DNA of 64,000 nt from contig JBBDJB010000013.1 in NCBI GenBank assembly GCA_040880125.1, positions 62,001 to 126,000 of the forward strand, read 5' to 3'. The stretch is from JBBDJB01 sp040880125 (GTDB taxonomy: Bacteria; Planctomycetota; Planctomycetia; Pirellulales; JBBDJB01). Position numbers and translations under genes: made by a program. The notes below the pieces were generated by a model. The model worked only from the letters and a program-made list of their open reading frames with translations, had not been told where the DNA came from and did no database searches. Positions 52,832 through 61,956 of this stretch are shown in pieces (position 1 is the stretch's first letter; every line of letters begins with the position of its first letter).

Positions 52832-52918
52832 CCGGTGAAGACCGGAGCCCGGGAGAACCGAGTAAGGGCCCAGGCCAGTGCTAGAACTACTACTAATTTC
52901 CTAGCATTTCTCCGGGCT
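52832..52918 (+). other. Structured leader-like sequence in the 356-bp gap before the 1788-residue protein
   Basis: Hairpin CCGGT-GAAG-ACCGG (52832-52845) is followed by AGCCC and GGAGAA (52846-52857, one bulged G). They pair with TTCTCC and GGGCT (52908-52918), enclosing a second hairpin TGCTAG/CTAGCA (52879-52884 and 52901-52906). It matches no riboswitch I know. The rest of 52762-53117 shows nothing else. Confidence 0.4.
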
Positions 52919-53117
52919 TAGCGCGCCTCTGTCGCCGATGAAATCGGCAATCGCCTTGGCGGAGAATGGACTTTTCCTGCGCCAATGATGATACTGGCAC
53001 CGCAACTTTAGGTGGTGGCCGTACCGCAAATTCTTCAACGCGGTGCCGGCTGACAATTCGAGGATCATGCCGACTGGTCTGGACCTTCAGTGGTCTAGCC
53101 CGGCACAGGGGGTAGCG

Positions 53118-56100
53118 ATGCAAATCATCAAGCAATGCAAGTCAAGATACGCAGTTTCTCAGCCGCGCCGCCAGCGCACGGTTCGTAATCTGATCACCCG
53201 GCCGAGCCTCGAGCGGCTTGAATCGAGGCGGCTGTTGGCCGTCACCACGGTCGACGACTTTTATTTCGTCGAGCAGGGCACGCAACTGGTTGCCGGCCCG
53301 AACGTGCCGGTTGAAGTCTTTCCCACCGGCAGCACGTGGGACTATCTCGATCAGATCGGCAATACGCTTGCGCCCGACGGTGTCGATGATTACCCCGTGG
53401 ACGACGAGGGCGATGCCTGGAACGACCCAGACTTTGACACGGCCACCAGTACCGTCGGTCCTTGGGGAAGCGGTCCGGCGATCTTGGGAGCGGGGATTAT
53501 CAATCTGGGGCCAATACAGACATTGCTTGAAGGCGTGGACGGACTGGGCAATACCATCACGACATTTCTTTTTCGCAAGGACTTTGAGCTAACGGACGTT
53601 CACGAGATCGACCAATTCACATTCGACCTTTTGGCCGACGACGGGGCCGTCATCCACATCAATGGGGTCGAAGTCCTGCGGGTCAACATGCCCGGCGGCA
53701 ACCTCGACACGACCACGGAAGCCATTACCTCGGACCTTCGCGAAGAGGCGTACGATCGCTTCGTCATCGACGTCGATTCGCTCCCGGCCGAACCCTTTCA
53801 AAATGGCGCCAACACTATTGCCGTGGAAATTCACAATGACGCCCTATTGTCCTCCGATATCGGCTTTGACATGTCGATGTCTGTGGTCCGCAGCCGTGGC
53901 GCAGGCGTGTTCGGGAATGACTCCGGTGCAGCGGAGGCGGTGCTGGACTCCGACGTCTCCAGCGGAACCCTGGAGCTCAATTCCAGCGGCGGCTTTTCTT
54001 ATACGCCGGCGCCGAACTTTTTCGGCGTCGATAGCTTTACCTATCGCGCAACGGACGTGCCGTTCAATCTGGATCTCATCACCGCCGGCAGCGGCCCGGA
54101 CGGTCAGACGTGGAACTTCTTGCATCCGACCAACGGAGCAGATCCGGACTTGGTCGATCCAGACTTCGACGCGACCTGGTATCGAAATGACGGCTCCTAC
54201 GACGGACCGAACTTTTCCGGCAGCGGCAAAGGATTACTGGGATTTGGCTCCTTTGCGTACGGTCCCATCAACACGTTCATCGGCGAGCCGCCGCTTGGTC
54301 TCCGCCACACTGCTTATTTCACCTCCACGTTCGAGTTGGATGTCGATCCCTCCACGGTCACATCGCTCATCGCTGACGCGTTTGTCGACGACGGCGTCTT
54401 CATCTACATCAACGGCATGCGCGTCGGCAGCTTTCAGATGAACGGCGTCGCCGACACGTACCATACGATGGCGGACGAAAGCGCCAATTTCGCCGATGAA
54501 GACGTCACGCACCTTCTTGACTTGGATACCAGCTCGCTCGTCCAGGGCACGAATTTTATTGCCATATCGCTTCACCAGTGGACGACCAACAGCTCAGACC
54601 TGGGGTTCGACCTGGCATTAAGCGCCGACGTCACGCCCGAGTTCTCGGATCCAGCGACCGTGACCATTGTCGTCAGCGACACCGACGTGCCGCCGACGGC
54701 CGTAGACGACGCCTACACCGCCCGCGCGAATCAGCCGCTCAACACGCTATCGGCGCAACTGGCCAGCGTGCTGGCGAACGAAAGCCCGATTACGGAGATG
54801 GGCGACGCCAGCTTCGCGGTGGCGGCCGACGACAGCGTCACGGACGGCACGGTCGTGATGGATCCGGTGACGGGCCATTTCGTATTTACGCCCGATCCGA
54901 ACTTCCGGGGCGTTACCAGCTTCACCTATACGGTCACCGACGACGACGGCACCAGCCCACCTGCCACCGTCACGATCGACGTCGTGGGCGAGCTGATCGC
55001 CGACGAGCTGGAGGCGGTGGCTCCGCTCGGCTCGCTAGTCTACCAGGGCGAAATCGCGACGCATCTCGACTTCGCGGGTCACACGCACACGATCCCACTG
55101 CAACTGGACGCGGGGCAAAGCCTCACCTTGCTGGCCAGCCCACAGGCAGCGGGGCTCGATGTGTCGATCGTCTTGCGCGACGCCTCATCGACGATCGTGG
55201 CGACTTCCGATGCGGGGGCGGCCGGCCAGCCGGAACTGATCCAGACCTTCGCTCCCACCGCTGCCGGCGACTATACAGTCGAAGTCACCAGCGTCGCCGG
55301 GGCTGGGAATCTCGACATCCGGATGATTCTCAATGCCGCGCTGGAGGGCGAGCATCATGGCGGCGCCGCCAACGACTCGCCGGGCGAATCGCACGACCTG
55401 GAGGACGGCTTTGTGGAACTCGGCTCCGGGGCGGCGGATCGGGCGGCCGTGCTCGGTACCGGAACGGTACTTGAAGACGATTGGTACTCTTTCTCGCTCG
55501 ATGCGGGACACTCCGCCACGCTGGCCGCGGAAGTTTTCGGAGCACTGGATTTTGACGTCGAAACGGTCGTTCCTTTGGACCACACGTGGCGTTACAACCG
55601 CGTCGACACGTTCGCCAGCGGCTGGCACAACAATACCTACTTCGTGGGAGGCAACTGGGACAGCGGACGTGCGCTACTGGGCGTTGAATCCGACAGCGTG
55701 GCGAGACCGCTGCGGACCCGCTTCGGCGTGGACGACCCACAGTACGGCGAATATACGTGGGATGACCTTACCTACTACTTCCAAACGGAATTCGAATTCA
55801 ACGGCGATCCGGACGCCGTTTCACTTAAGCTAAGGCACATCATCGATGACGGGGCAGTCTTCTATCTCAACGGCCAGGAAGTGCTGCGGTTCAATATGCC
55901 CGGCGGCACGATTACGCCCAATACGCTGGCCACGGTGGTGCCCAACAACGCTACTTTAAGTGGCGAGGCCGCCCTGCCGACCGAGGCGCTGGTCGTCGGT
56001 ACGAACCGTCTATCCGTCGAAGTGCATCAAGGGGTCACCAACAGCAGCGATATCGTCTTTGGCGCCGAGCTAAAGATCGAAACCGCGGTCAGTCCGACGT

Positions 56101-58484
56101 TGGAGTTGTACGACGGCGATTCCAACCTCTTAGCCACCGCAGTTTCGGCAGACAACGTCGACTTTGTCATCTACGACTTTGTCGCACCGGAAGCGGGTAC
56201 GTACTATGCCCGCGTGGCGGGTGGCAACAGCGACTACTCAGTTTTGGTTACGCGCGGCACTGCGTTCGACACGGAGCCCAATGACGATTCCGACACGCAG
56301 GCTCAGGACATCAGCCAAGGCGTCGGGGCGCTGGGCCACGTGGCCTCCGACACGGACGAGGGCGATTCCGTCCGCTTTGCCATCTTTGGCGAGTACGGTG
56401 TAACGGGGTCAGTTCCGCAGGCCGTGGCCGACATGGTCACCGACACGGATTGGAACGTCGATTTCATCGCCACAACCGGCAACAACAACTTGGGGAATAG
56501 GGTGACCGGGGCCGCCGATTGGGAGACTCGCATCGGGGCGCGCTACGGAGAATACATCCTGGGCCGCTCCGATAACCTGTATCCGAATCAGACGAGCGAC
56601 GTGCAGCGATTCTTCCCGACGGTTGGACTAGAGGACTTCAGGTTCTCCGAGATTCGGGGGTATCTGGATTATTTCAACACCGACCCGGGCAGTGAATCCG
56701 GCGACCGATTGCCGGTTGGAAGCGGTCGCGGCCACAACAACGCCTTCAGCTACTACGACTTTCGGCGGGGGCCGGTGCACATGTTCACCGTCTCGCCGCA
56801 TGCCGCCTTTCTGGCGCGCGAGGTCCAAATGGAGTGGCTCGAATCAGCCTTGCGCAGCTCCGACGCACCCTGGAAATTCGTGTACTTCAACCAGGCCGCA
56901 TTCTCCTCCAGCAGCAACCAGGGCGACGACGCCGCCATGCAATGGGATTTCGCCGAGTGGGGCGCCGACGCGGTTTTCCAGGGGTTCGACAACACGTACG
57001 AACGGATTCTAAACCCGACGGATAACCTGCTGTACTTCGTAACCGGCTTAGGCGGAGATGCTCCGGACGGGTTTGCGACGCCAATCGATGGCAGCCAAGT
57101 CCGCTACAACGAATCGCACGGCGCGATGCGGGTAACGGTCGATGCCGGCACGGCCACGTTCGAATTCCTCTCGCTGGACGACGGAGCCAACGGCGGGAAC
57201 GGTGGGATGGTCGTCGACAGCTACACGCTTCATAACACGCCGCCGATGGACGTGGACCATTATGAAATCAACCTGACCGCCGGTGAGCTGCTTACGCTCG
57301 AAACGTTCACGCCCGCGGGTGGACCGTTCGAATTTGCCAACTCGCTCGACCCTGGGATCACGCTCCGCGACCCGAGCGGTGAAGTTGTCGCCACCGATGA
57401 CAATAGTGCTGCCGATGGCCGCAACGCGCGGGTTGTCGATTACGCGGTATTGGAGACCGGCGTCTACACCGTCACCGTCGAAGCCCAGGAGGGTACCTTC
57501 GGCGAGTACCTGCTCGAGTCCAGCGTCGGCGGAGACGCCGAGACTACCGTCGAAGGTCGGCATGTCTTTTACAACGACTCGTACTTTGACGGTAACGATG
57601 CGGCGGCCAACGCAGATGACGACGGCGCCATCGACCCGAGCAAGGCAGCCCTGCTGCCGGGTCAGTTGGCCACCAGTGCCAACTACACCGGCTATACGCG
57701 AGGCATCAACGGCGTCATGGTCGACATCGCCGGCGCTGCCAAAGCGATCGAGCTGTCCGACTTTCAGTTCCACGACATGGGCCGCGACGGCGTCAGCGAG
57801 ACGCTGGCGCCCGCTCCGGATGTTTTCTCGGTGCGGCCGGGCGAAGGCGTCAGCGGGTCCGATCGCGTGACCTTCATCTGGGACACGTCCGGCGGTGCGA
57901 TCTTCGACACGACATGGCTGCGAGTGACAGTGGGGACGAGCGTTGGACTGGCAACAGACGATGTCTTCTACTTCGGCACTGCCCCGGGCGAAGGCTCCGG
58001 CGGATCCGACGCTGCGGTCGCTCCGGCCGACGAGCTCGGTGCCCGAAACAACGGTCACGCCTTCGGCAATCCGGCCTCCGTCGACGACGCGTGGGACTAC
58101 AACAAGGACCGGTTCGTCGATCCCGCGGATCAACTGTTCGCCCGTAACAATCAGACCGGCTTTCTTACCCGGCTGCAGCTTTTCTCCGCTCCAGCAGCCG
58201 CACCGCTATCGGGAGAGCCCGCTAACACGAAACCAGCAGGAATTCCAACCGCGGCTACCCTGACCGGAGGCGAGAGTGCTTGGTCTGAACTGGAATCAGA
58301 AAACGTCGGCCAGCTCGTTCCGAGGAATCACCGCAAGGCGGTGGCGGCCGAACGGATGTGGCTAGAGTTTGACGAGCCACAGGACGTGAGTTGGGCGGAC
58401 CTCCCGCATGCCAGCCGCGGAGTCGACGCCGCCCTGGAGGAATTCTCCTCGTGGCTCGATGACGATACGTGGCTGGAGCTCTAG
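53118..58484 (+). CDS. 1788-residue surface protein with a degenerate metallophosphoesterase domain
   Basis: ATG 53118 (GGGGG upstream) was chosen because the LEPR-XLL-like signal (LERLESRRLLA, 31-41) follows. Three copies of a DDGAVxxxNG-type beta domain occur (about 65-250, 310-500, 810-990), each with TFxLxxDDGAVIHINGVEVL-like text. Cadherin/tandem-95-type segments and a prepeptidase-C-like domain (about 630-740) also occur. At about 1085-1320 lies a calcineurin-like phosphoesterase fold (QAVADMV, YLDYF, YYDFRRGPVHMFTV, APWKFVYF, TYERI). Its metal-ligand positions read E1092, N1122, L-E1172, N1258, F1290 and N1292 instead of Asp, Asp, Asn-His, His, His and His. A C-terminal module (about 1480-1705, dockerin-like DYNKDRFVDPADQLFARNN) is shared with the FG-GAP protein. 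It is probably a non-catalytic surface protein. Confidence 0.9.
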   Translation: MQIIKQCKSRYAVSQPRRQRTVRNLITRPSLERLESRRLLAVTTVDDFYFVEQGTQLVAGPNVPVEVFPTGSTWDYLDQIGNTLAPDGVDDYPVDDEGDAWNDPDFDTATSTVGPWGSGPAILGAGIINLGPIQTLLEGVDGLGNTITTFLFRKDFELTDVHEIDQFTFDLLADDGAVIHINGVEVLRVNMPGGNLDTTTEAITSDLREEAYDRFVIDVDSLPAEPFQNGANTIAVEIHNDALLSSDIGFDMSMSVVRSRGAGVFGNDSGAAEAVLDSDVSSGTLELNSSGGFSYTPAPNFFGVDSFTYRATDVPFNLDLITAGSGPDGQTWNFLHPTNGADPDLVDPDFDATWYRNDGSYDGPNFSGSGKGLLGFGSFAYGPINTFIGEPPLGLRHTAYFTSTFELDVDPSTVTSLIADAFVDDGVFIYINGMRVGSFQMNGVADTYHTMADESANFADEDVTHLLDLDTSSLVQGTNFIAISLHQWTTNSSDLGFDLALSADVTPEFSDPATVTIVVSDTDVPPTAVDDAYTARANQPLNTLSAQLASVLANESPITEMGDASFAVAADDSVTDGTVVMDPVTGHFVFTPDPNFRGVTSFTYTVTDDDGTSPPATVTIDVVGELIADELEAVAPLGSLVYQGEIATHLDFAGHTHTIPLQLDAGQSLTLLASPQAAGLDVSIVLRDASSTIVATSDAGAAGQPELIQTFAPTAAGDYTVEVTSVAGAGNLDIRMILNAALEGEHHGGAANDSPGESHDLEDGFVELGSGAADRAAVLGTGTVLEDDWYSFSLDAGHSATLAAEVFGALDFDVETVVPLDHTWRYNRVDTFASGWHNNTYFVGGNWDSGRALLGVESDSVARPLRTRFGVDDPQYGEYTWDDLTYYFQTEFEFNGDPDAVSLKLRHIIDDGAVFYLNGQEVLRFNMPGGTITPNTLATVVPNNATLSGEAALPTEALVVGTNRLSVEVHQGVTNSSDIVFGAELKIETAVSPTLELYDGDSNLLATAVSADNVDFVIYDFVAPEAGTYYARVAGGNSDYSVLVTRGTAFDTEPNDDSDTQAQDISQGVGALGHVASDTDEGDSVRFAIFGEYGVTGSVPQAVADMVTDTDWNVDFIATTGNNNLGNRVTGAADWETRIGARYGEYILGRSDNLYPNQTSDVQRFFPTVGLEDFRFSEIRGYLDYFNTDPGSESGDRLPVGSGRGHNNAFSYYDFRRGPVHMFTVSPHAAFLAREVQMEWLESALRSSDAPWKFVYFNQAAFSSSSNQGDDAAMQWDFAEWGADAVFQGFDNTYERILNPTDNLLYFVTGLGGDAPDGFATPIDGSQVRYNESHGAMRVTVDAGTATFEFLSLDDGANGGNGGMVVDSYTLHNTPPMDVDHYEINLTAGELLTLETFTPAGGPFEFANSLDPGITLRDPSGEVVATDDNSAADGRNARVVDYAVLETGVYTVTVEAQEGTFGEYLLESSVGGDAETTVEGRHVFYNDSYFDGNDAAANADDDGAIDPSKAALLPGQLATSANYTGYTRGINGVMVDIAGAAKAIELSDFQFHDMGRDGVSETLAPAPDVFSVRPGEGVSGSDRVTFIWDTSGGAIFDTTWLRVTVGTSVGLATDDVFYFGTAPGEGSGGSDAAVAPADELGARNNGHAFGNPASVDDAWDYNKDRFVDPADQLFARNNQTGFLTRLQLFSAPAAAPLSGEPANTKPAGIPTAATLTGGESAWSELESENVGQLVPRNHRKAVAAERMWLEFDEPQDVSWADLPHASRGVDAALEEFSSWLDDDTWLEL

Positions 58485-58633
58485 GCGGCCAGGTTAACAC
58501 ATTTTCCACGGATATTGGCGCGTGAGGTTTGGCATCGGTCGAAGATGCGATCAAGCAAGCGCCCGGCTGTGTCTCCACTCAATTCTCGCGTCGACCAAAG
58601 CGTGATCCGCTATCGAGCCGTACTGCGGCCGGT

Positions 58634-59017
58634 TCAATCGACCACCTTCAGCCTCAGGGCCTGAAAGCGGATGTCCTCAGCGTTAAATACGCCATCCGCC
58701 GGCTCCAGCATCACCACAACGTTCCCATACCCCGCGACATAGGCGCCCTTTTTGAGATTTTGCTCCGAGTCGAGCCGGAGGGGCTGATCTTCCAGTCCGC
58801 GGTTGACTTGTTCGATGGTCGAGCCCGCCTTCACCGGGCTGCCATTGATCGAGAGCGTGCCGGCAAACGATTGCCGCGACCAACTGCCGAGAACCAGGCC
58901 GACCGGATCATTTCCCAGGGCGATCGTTACTTCCGTGACTTGCGTGGTGTCCTTCGGTTGCACAGCATGAATCTGGGCAGCACGCGTCATTGCGATCTCA
59001 CTATCATCGGAAACCAT
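58634..59017 (-). CDS. Small hypothetical protein, beta-strand rich
   Basis: About 127 residues from the ATG at 59017 (start uncertain; 58990 is possible and the open frame extends to 59218). It reads VTIALGNDPVGLVLGSWSRQ, SFAGTLSINGSPVKAGSTIE and NVVVMLEPADGVFNAEDIRF, an alternating pattern suited to a small beta fold. No signal peptide or known motif is visible. It is convergent with the 1788-residue protein gene, 149 bp between stops. Confidence 0.5.
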   Translation of the reverse strand: MVSDDSEIAMTRAAQIHAVQPKDTTQVTEVTIALGNDPVGLVLGSWSRQSFAGTLSINGSPVKAGSTIEQVNRGLEDQPLRLDSEQNLKKGAYVAGYGNVVVMLEPADGVFNAEDIRFQALRLKVVD

Positions 59018-59539
59018 GTATCGGCGTCCCAGTGTAGGCCACGGTGAAGGCGGTGGCCAGATTCGGCAGAAAGCGTGCGGAGCCGCCCCGGTGCGGCCGA
59101 GTGTGAGGGAGATGTGATCTGAGTTTGTTACTCGAGCGATGATTGTGCACCTGCTGGCTGGCAAATGTGACGAGACAACTGCGATGCCGAAGCATAGCTC
59201 TGGATTCGCACATATCACCGCACCTTGATGCTTGGCGATGATTGCATTTACAACAAAACACCGTCCAAGATTGCTTGACTGACGCGAGATGGCCTCTTAG
59301 ACTCGGGCCCAAGTAAGAAATTAACTACGCACCGCAATCCGAAGGGAAAGCTAATGCGACGTTACATTCCACTGCACCCCAAGCCGCTGACGAGCATGGC
59401 GCGCCGGAGGGCATCTCACCACGTGGATGCCTCCGCACCCTTGTCTTGTTGAGACTTCGCTTTTCTTGATTCGATTCTAGATCGTCATCGGCATGTGCCA
59501 GGGAAGGCAGATCGTTGGCGCCGCGATGGGGCAAATCAC
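59018..59539 (+). other. 522-bp divergent intergenic region
   Basis: This region separates the small hypothetical gene from the sigma-54 activator. GGAGGGCATC (59406-59415) and GATGCCTCC (59426-59434) form a hairpin with one bulge. No coding frame or recognised promoter was found; a -24/-12 element was looked for and not seen. Confidence 0.4.
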
Positions 59540-60535
59540 ATGGCGACCACCAGTCAATCGTCCTGCGGCAAGTCTACGCAGGGTTTCCCACGGCGAAACT
59601 TTCGCTGCAGTCCGATCATCGGCACTTCCGCCTCAATGGCCGCGATCAAGTCCGTGGCCCAGACCGTAGCCTCGCGGCATTGTACGGTGATGATTCTCGG
59701 CGAAACCGGCACCGGCAAAGAGGTTATCGCCCGCCACATCCATTCCCGATCGGATCGCGCTACGGCACCGTTTATTCCGGTCGATTGCTCGGCAATTTCC
59801 GACACGCTCTTCGAAAGCCAGATGTTCGGCCACGTTGCGGGCGCGTTCACCGGCGCAGTGCGTGAAGCGCTGGGCTTCGTCCGTGCCGCGGACGGCGGAA
59901 CTCTTTTTCTCGACGAAATCGGCGAATTATCGCTGCCCATGCAGGCCAAGCTGCTGCGCGTGATTCAAGAGCGGTGCGTCGTCCCGGTTGGCGATGCCCA
60001 CGCCCGGCCGGTTGACGTGCGTATCGTGGCGGCTACCCACCGCGACTTGGCCGCCATGGTCCGCGCCGGCACATTTCGGCAAGACCTGTACTTTCGGCTG
60101 AACATCGTGGTGCTGACGCTGCCTCCGCTGCGCGAGCGGTCCGAGGACATCCCGCTACTGGCCGACCACTTCCTGCAGGCCCAGGCCGATCTTTACGAGG
60201 AGCCGAAGCAGCAACTTTCCGACGAGGCTAATCTCGCGATGCAGAGTTACTCGTGGCCGGGCAACGTCCGCGAGTTGGCCAATGCCATGGAGGCAGCCCA
60301 CGTGCTGGCCAGCGGCGATGCGGTGCAGGTTGATGACCTGCCGGCCCGCTTGCAGTCGCCATCGAGCGAGGATGAACCCAGCTCCGATCTTTGCCTGGCG
60401 GAGCTCGAGCGGCGCGCCATCATCGAGGCGCTGCGGCGAACCGGCCACTGCAAGGCCGCCGCCGGACGACTGCTGGGTATCAACGTGCAGCGGCTCAAGC
60501 GTCGCATGAGCCGCCTTCAGGTGCCGGGCGCCTAG
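59540..60535 (+). CDS. Sigma-54-dependent transcription activator without receiver domain
   Basis: About 331 residues from the ATG at 59540. The AAA+ domain is complete: Walker A GETGTGKE (54-61), the sigma-54 contact GAFTGA (101-106), Walker B GGTLFLDEIGE (119-129) and the Arg-finger region (FRLNIVVLTLPPLRER). A Fis-type HTH ends the protein (AELERRAIIEALRRTGHCKA, GRLLGINVQRLKRRM). There is no N-terminal receiver or sensor domain, only about 27 residues before the AAA+ part. It should activate RpoN-dependent promoters; PEP-CTERM systems often have such regulators nearby, and two PEP-CTERM genes follow 1.6 kb downstream. Confidence 0.92.
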   Translation: MATTSQSSCGKSTQGFPRRNFRCSPIIGTSASMAAIKSVAQTVASRHCTVMILGETGTGKEVIARHIHSRSDRATAPFIPVDCSAISDTLFESQMFGHVAGAFTGAVREALGFVRAADGGTLFLDEIGELSLPMQAKLLRVIQERCVVPVGDAHARPVDVRIVAATHRDLAAMVRAGTFRQDLYFRLNIVVLTLPPLRERSEDIPLLADHFLQAQADLYEEPKQQLSDEANLAMQSYSWPGNVRELANAMEAAHVLASGDAVQVDDLPARLQSPSSEDEPSSDLCLAELERRAIIEALRRTGHCKAAAGRLLGINVQRLKRRMSRLQVPGA

Positions 60536-60647
60536 GGAAGCGCTCGTCTTCCACCGCCAGTCCAATGCGATCGCCCGTGCGCTTCGGGTATGTGGCACGG
60601 CGGCGGCTCGTCTTCCGCTTTGCGATTTGGGCGCCCCAGCCTTGCGA

Positions 60648-60669
60648 GTACACAGACTCTCTGTGCCAC
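60648..60669 (+). repeat. Short palindromic repeat, copy 4 (shortened)
   Basis: GTACACAGACTCTCTGTGCC then AC. It keeps ACAGA...TCTGTGCCAC with a shorter centre than the other copies. It lies in the 567-bp gap 60536-61102, which otherwise holds the hairpin set at 60702 and the repeat end at 61034. Confidence 0.6.
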
Positions 60670-60701
60670 GCGCTTCACGTGTGGAAAATCCGTGCGAAGG
60701 T

Positions 60702-60740
60702 AGGTGCAGGTTGTTTTAACCTGCCCGGTTAAAATCACCT
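60702..60740 (+). promoter_or_regulatory. Overlapping alternative hairpins
   Basis: GCAGGTT (60706-60712) can pair with AACCTGC (60718-60724), or TTTTAACC (60714-60721) with GGTTAAAA (60727-60734); AGGTG (60702-60706) pairs with CACCT (60736-60740) outside. The two inner stems exclude each other. It may be a bidirectional terminator after the activator gene. Confidence 0.35.
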
Positions 60741-61033
60741 GCCTCGCTCGCAAACACGGCCGCGTGAACGACTTTGGACGTTCGCAATTCGCACAGCGGC
60801 ATTCAAAACAAACGTCTCGCTTCGGCGACGTGCAAGATTCATCGCCCAGCGCCTGCGGCGCGTAAATCAGTTCCCTTCAGTTACTTGTGGTGCGACTTTC
60901 TCGCCAGCGCCGCGGTTGGCATGCACTTCGCTTTAAAGGCACGTCAACGAAGCCGCGAAGCTTAAACACGGCGACGCACTGTGCTGAGTTTTCGCGGAAC
61001 GTAATACGACGGAAGGGACGGTTGTGCCCCTGG

Positions 61034-61060
61034 CAGCCTGTTGAAAAGCGCCGTCGTGGC
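61034..61060 (+). repeat. Isolated end of the CAGCCTGTTGA element
   Basis: CAGCCTGTTGAAAAGCGCCG continuing to TCGTGGC is identical for 27 nt to the far end of the element at 61550-61698 in inverted orientation. It lies 42 bp before the receiver-like gene, so the gene is bracketed by inverted copies of this end. Confidence 0.75.
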
Positions 61061-61102
61061 GATCTCGCAGTCTGTGCGTGCTCGAAGGTGGGTTGAAAAC
61101 CA

Positions 61103-61549
61103 ATGGCTGAACAACATATTCCCACTCTGCTGACCGCGGGCGTCGCCGGCCTGCGGCATTGGTCGAACGGCTCCCGAACTGGGGAGCTCGACGTTTATGC
61201 CGCATCCACGATTCGTGAAGCGGTCGCCACCATCCGGTTACTTCGCTTCGACCTACTCGTGGTCGGGTTGGACGACGTCTCGCTCGACGCTTGGGAATTG
61301 GTGCACCGCGTCCGGACGCGATGGCCGTACCAGCGTTGGATCATGGCTTCCTCCAAACTTGGCGTGAATGAGGAAATCCAAGCCCGCTGCATGGGCGCAT
61401 TGCTCGTGCTGCATGAAGTACCCAGCGAAGACTGGTTTGTGGAATTTACCGCGTCGCTTCGACGGCGCGAGCTTTCGAGGAGAGTTCGGGTTTCCGAGTC
61501 GGCGGCCGCGGTGGCCCCGATACCGCAAGGTCCAATGATCCAGGTGTAG
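61103..61549 (+). CDS. Stand-alone degenerate response-regulator receiver protein
   Basis: 148 residues with a receiver-like alternation of strands and helices: DVYAASTIREAVATIRLLRF, DLLVVGLDDVSLDAWELVHR, and YQRWIMASSKLGVNEEIQAR. The usual phospho-accepting Asp after the second strand seems to be Gly (VVGLDD), so phosphorylation is doubtful. It has no output domain. It is flanked on both sides by inverted ends of the CAGCCTGTTGA element, and its TAG stop touches the downstream copy, so its C-terminus may have been redefined by insertion. It could partner the receiver-less activator at 59540, by inference only. Confidence 0.6.
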   Translation: MAEQHIPTLLTAGVAGLRHWSNGSRTGELDVYAASTIREAVATIRLLRFDLLVVGLDDVSLDAWELVHRVRTRWPYQRWIMASSKLGVNEEIQARCMGALLVLHEVPSEDWFVEFTASLRRRELSRRVRVSESAAAVAPIPQGPMIQV

Positions 61550-61698
61550 CAGCCTGTCAATTTTCTCAGCAAGCTGCTGCATCACATGGAGGTGATGCCA
61601 AAACAGCGACCCATGTCGCTATTTTGCGAGCCATAAGGAGCTTTGCTCCGAACTTGGCGAGGTTGAAAAAAGCCACGACGGCGCTTTTCAACAGGCTG
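61550..61698 (+). repeat. 149-bp terminal-inverted-repeat element, copy B
   Basis: It starts CAGCCTGTCAATTTTC right after the TAG stop of the receiver gene and ends GCGCTTTTCAACAGGCTG. It is the reverse-complement relative of copy A at 17131-17278, with GGAGCTTTGCTCC and GATGCCAAAACAGC shared. No transposase is encoded, so it must be moved by a protein elsewhere. Confidence 0.8.
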
Positions 61699-61758
61699 GT
61701 AGATGCCCCATTCTGCCACGTCGTGCCTCTGGGGAATCGACAACGAAAGGAGCGACTA

Positions 61759-61956
61759 ATGACACGTCCACGTCGGCAACCGATTCGTGCGGAGGACCTA
61801 CAGGTTGTGGCTCCGGAGTACCTGCTACTCGTGAGGGTTTTCGGCGCCGACAGCGCACAGCGCGTCCTCACGATGGAGTTGAGGCGCCGGGCGGCACTTC
61901 GGCAGAAACTTCATCGTTCGGAAACCCCTGCCTTGAGTTTGGCCCCTGCGGCGTAA
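61759..61956 (+). CDS. Small hypothetical protein (65 residues)
   Basis: It starts at an ATG with AAGGAG 7 nt upstream, a strong site. The protein begins MTRPRRQPIRAEDLQVVAPE and continues YLLLVRVFGADSAQRVLTME, then a basic helix (LRRRAALRQKLHRS). It is short and has no recognised family; coding status rests on the good ribosome-binding site and the start being the first good ATG. It lies 60 bp after the repeat element and 141 bp before the first PEP-CTERM gene. Confidence 0.5.
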   Translation: MTRPRRQPIRAEDLQVVAPEYLLLVRVFGADSAQRVLTMELRRRAALRQKLHRSETPALSLAPAA

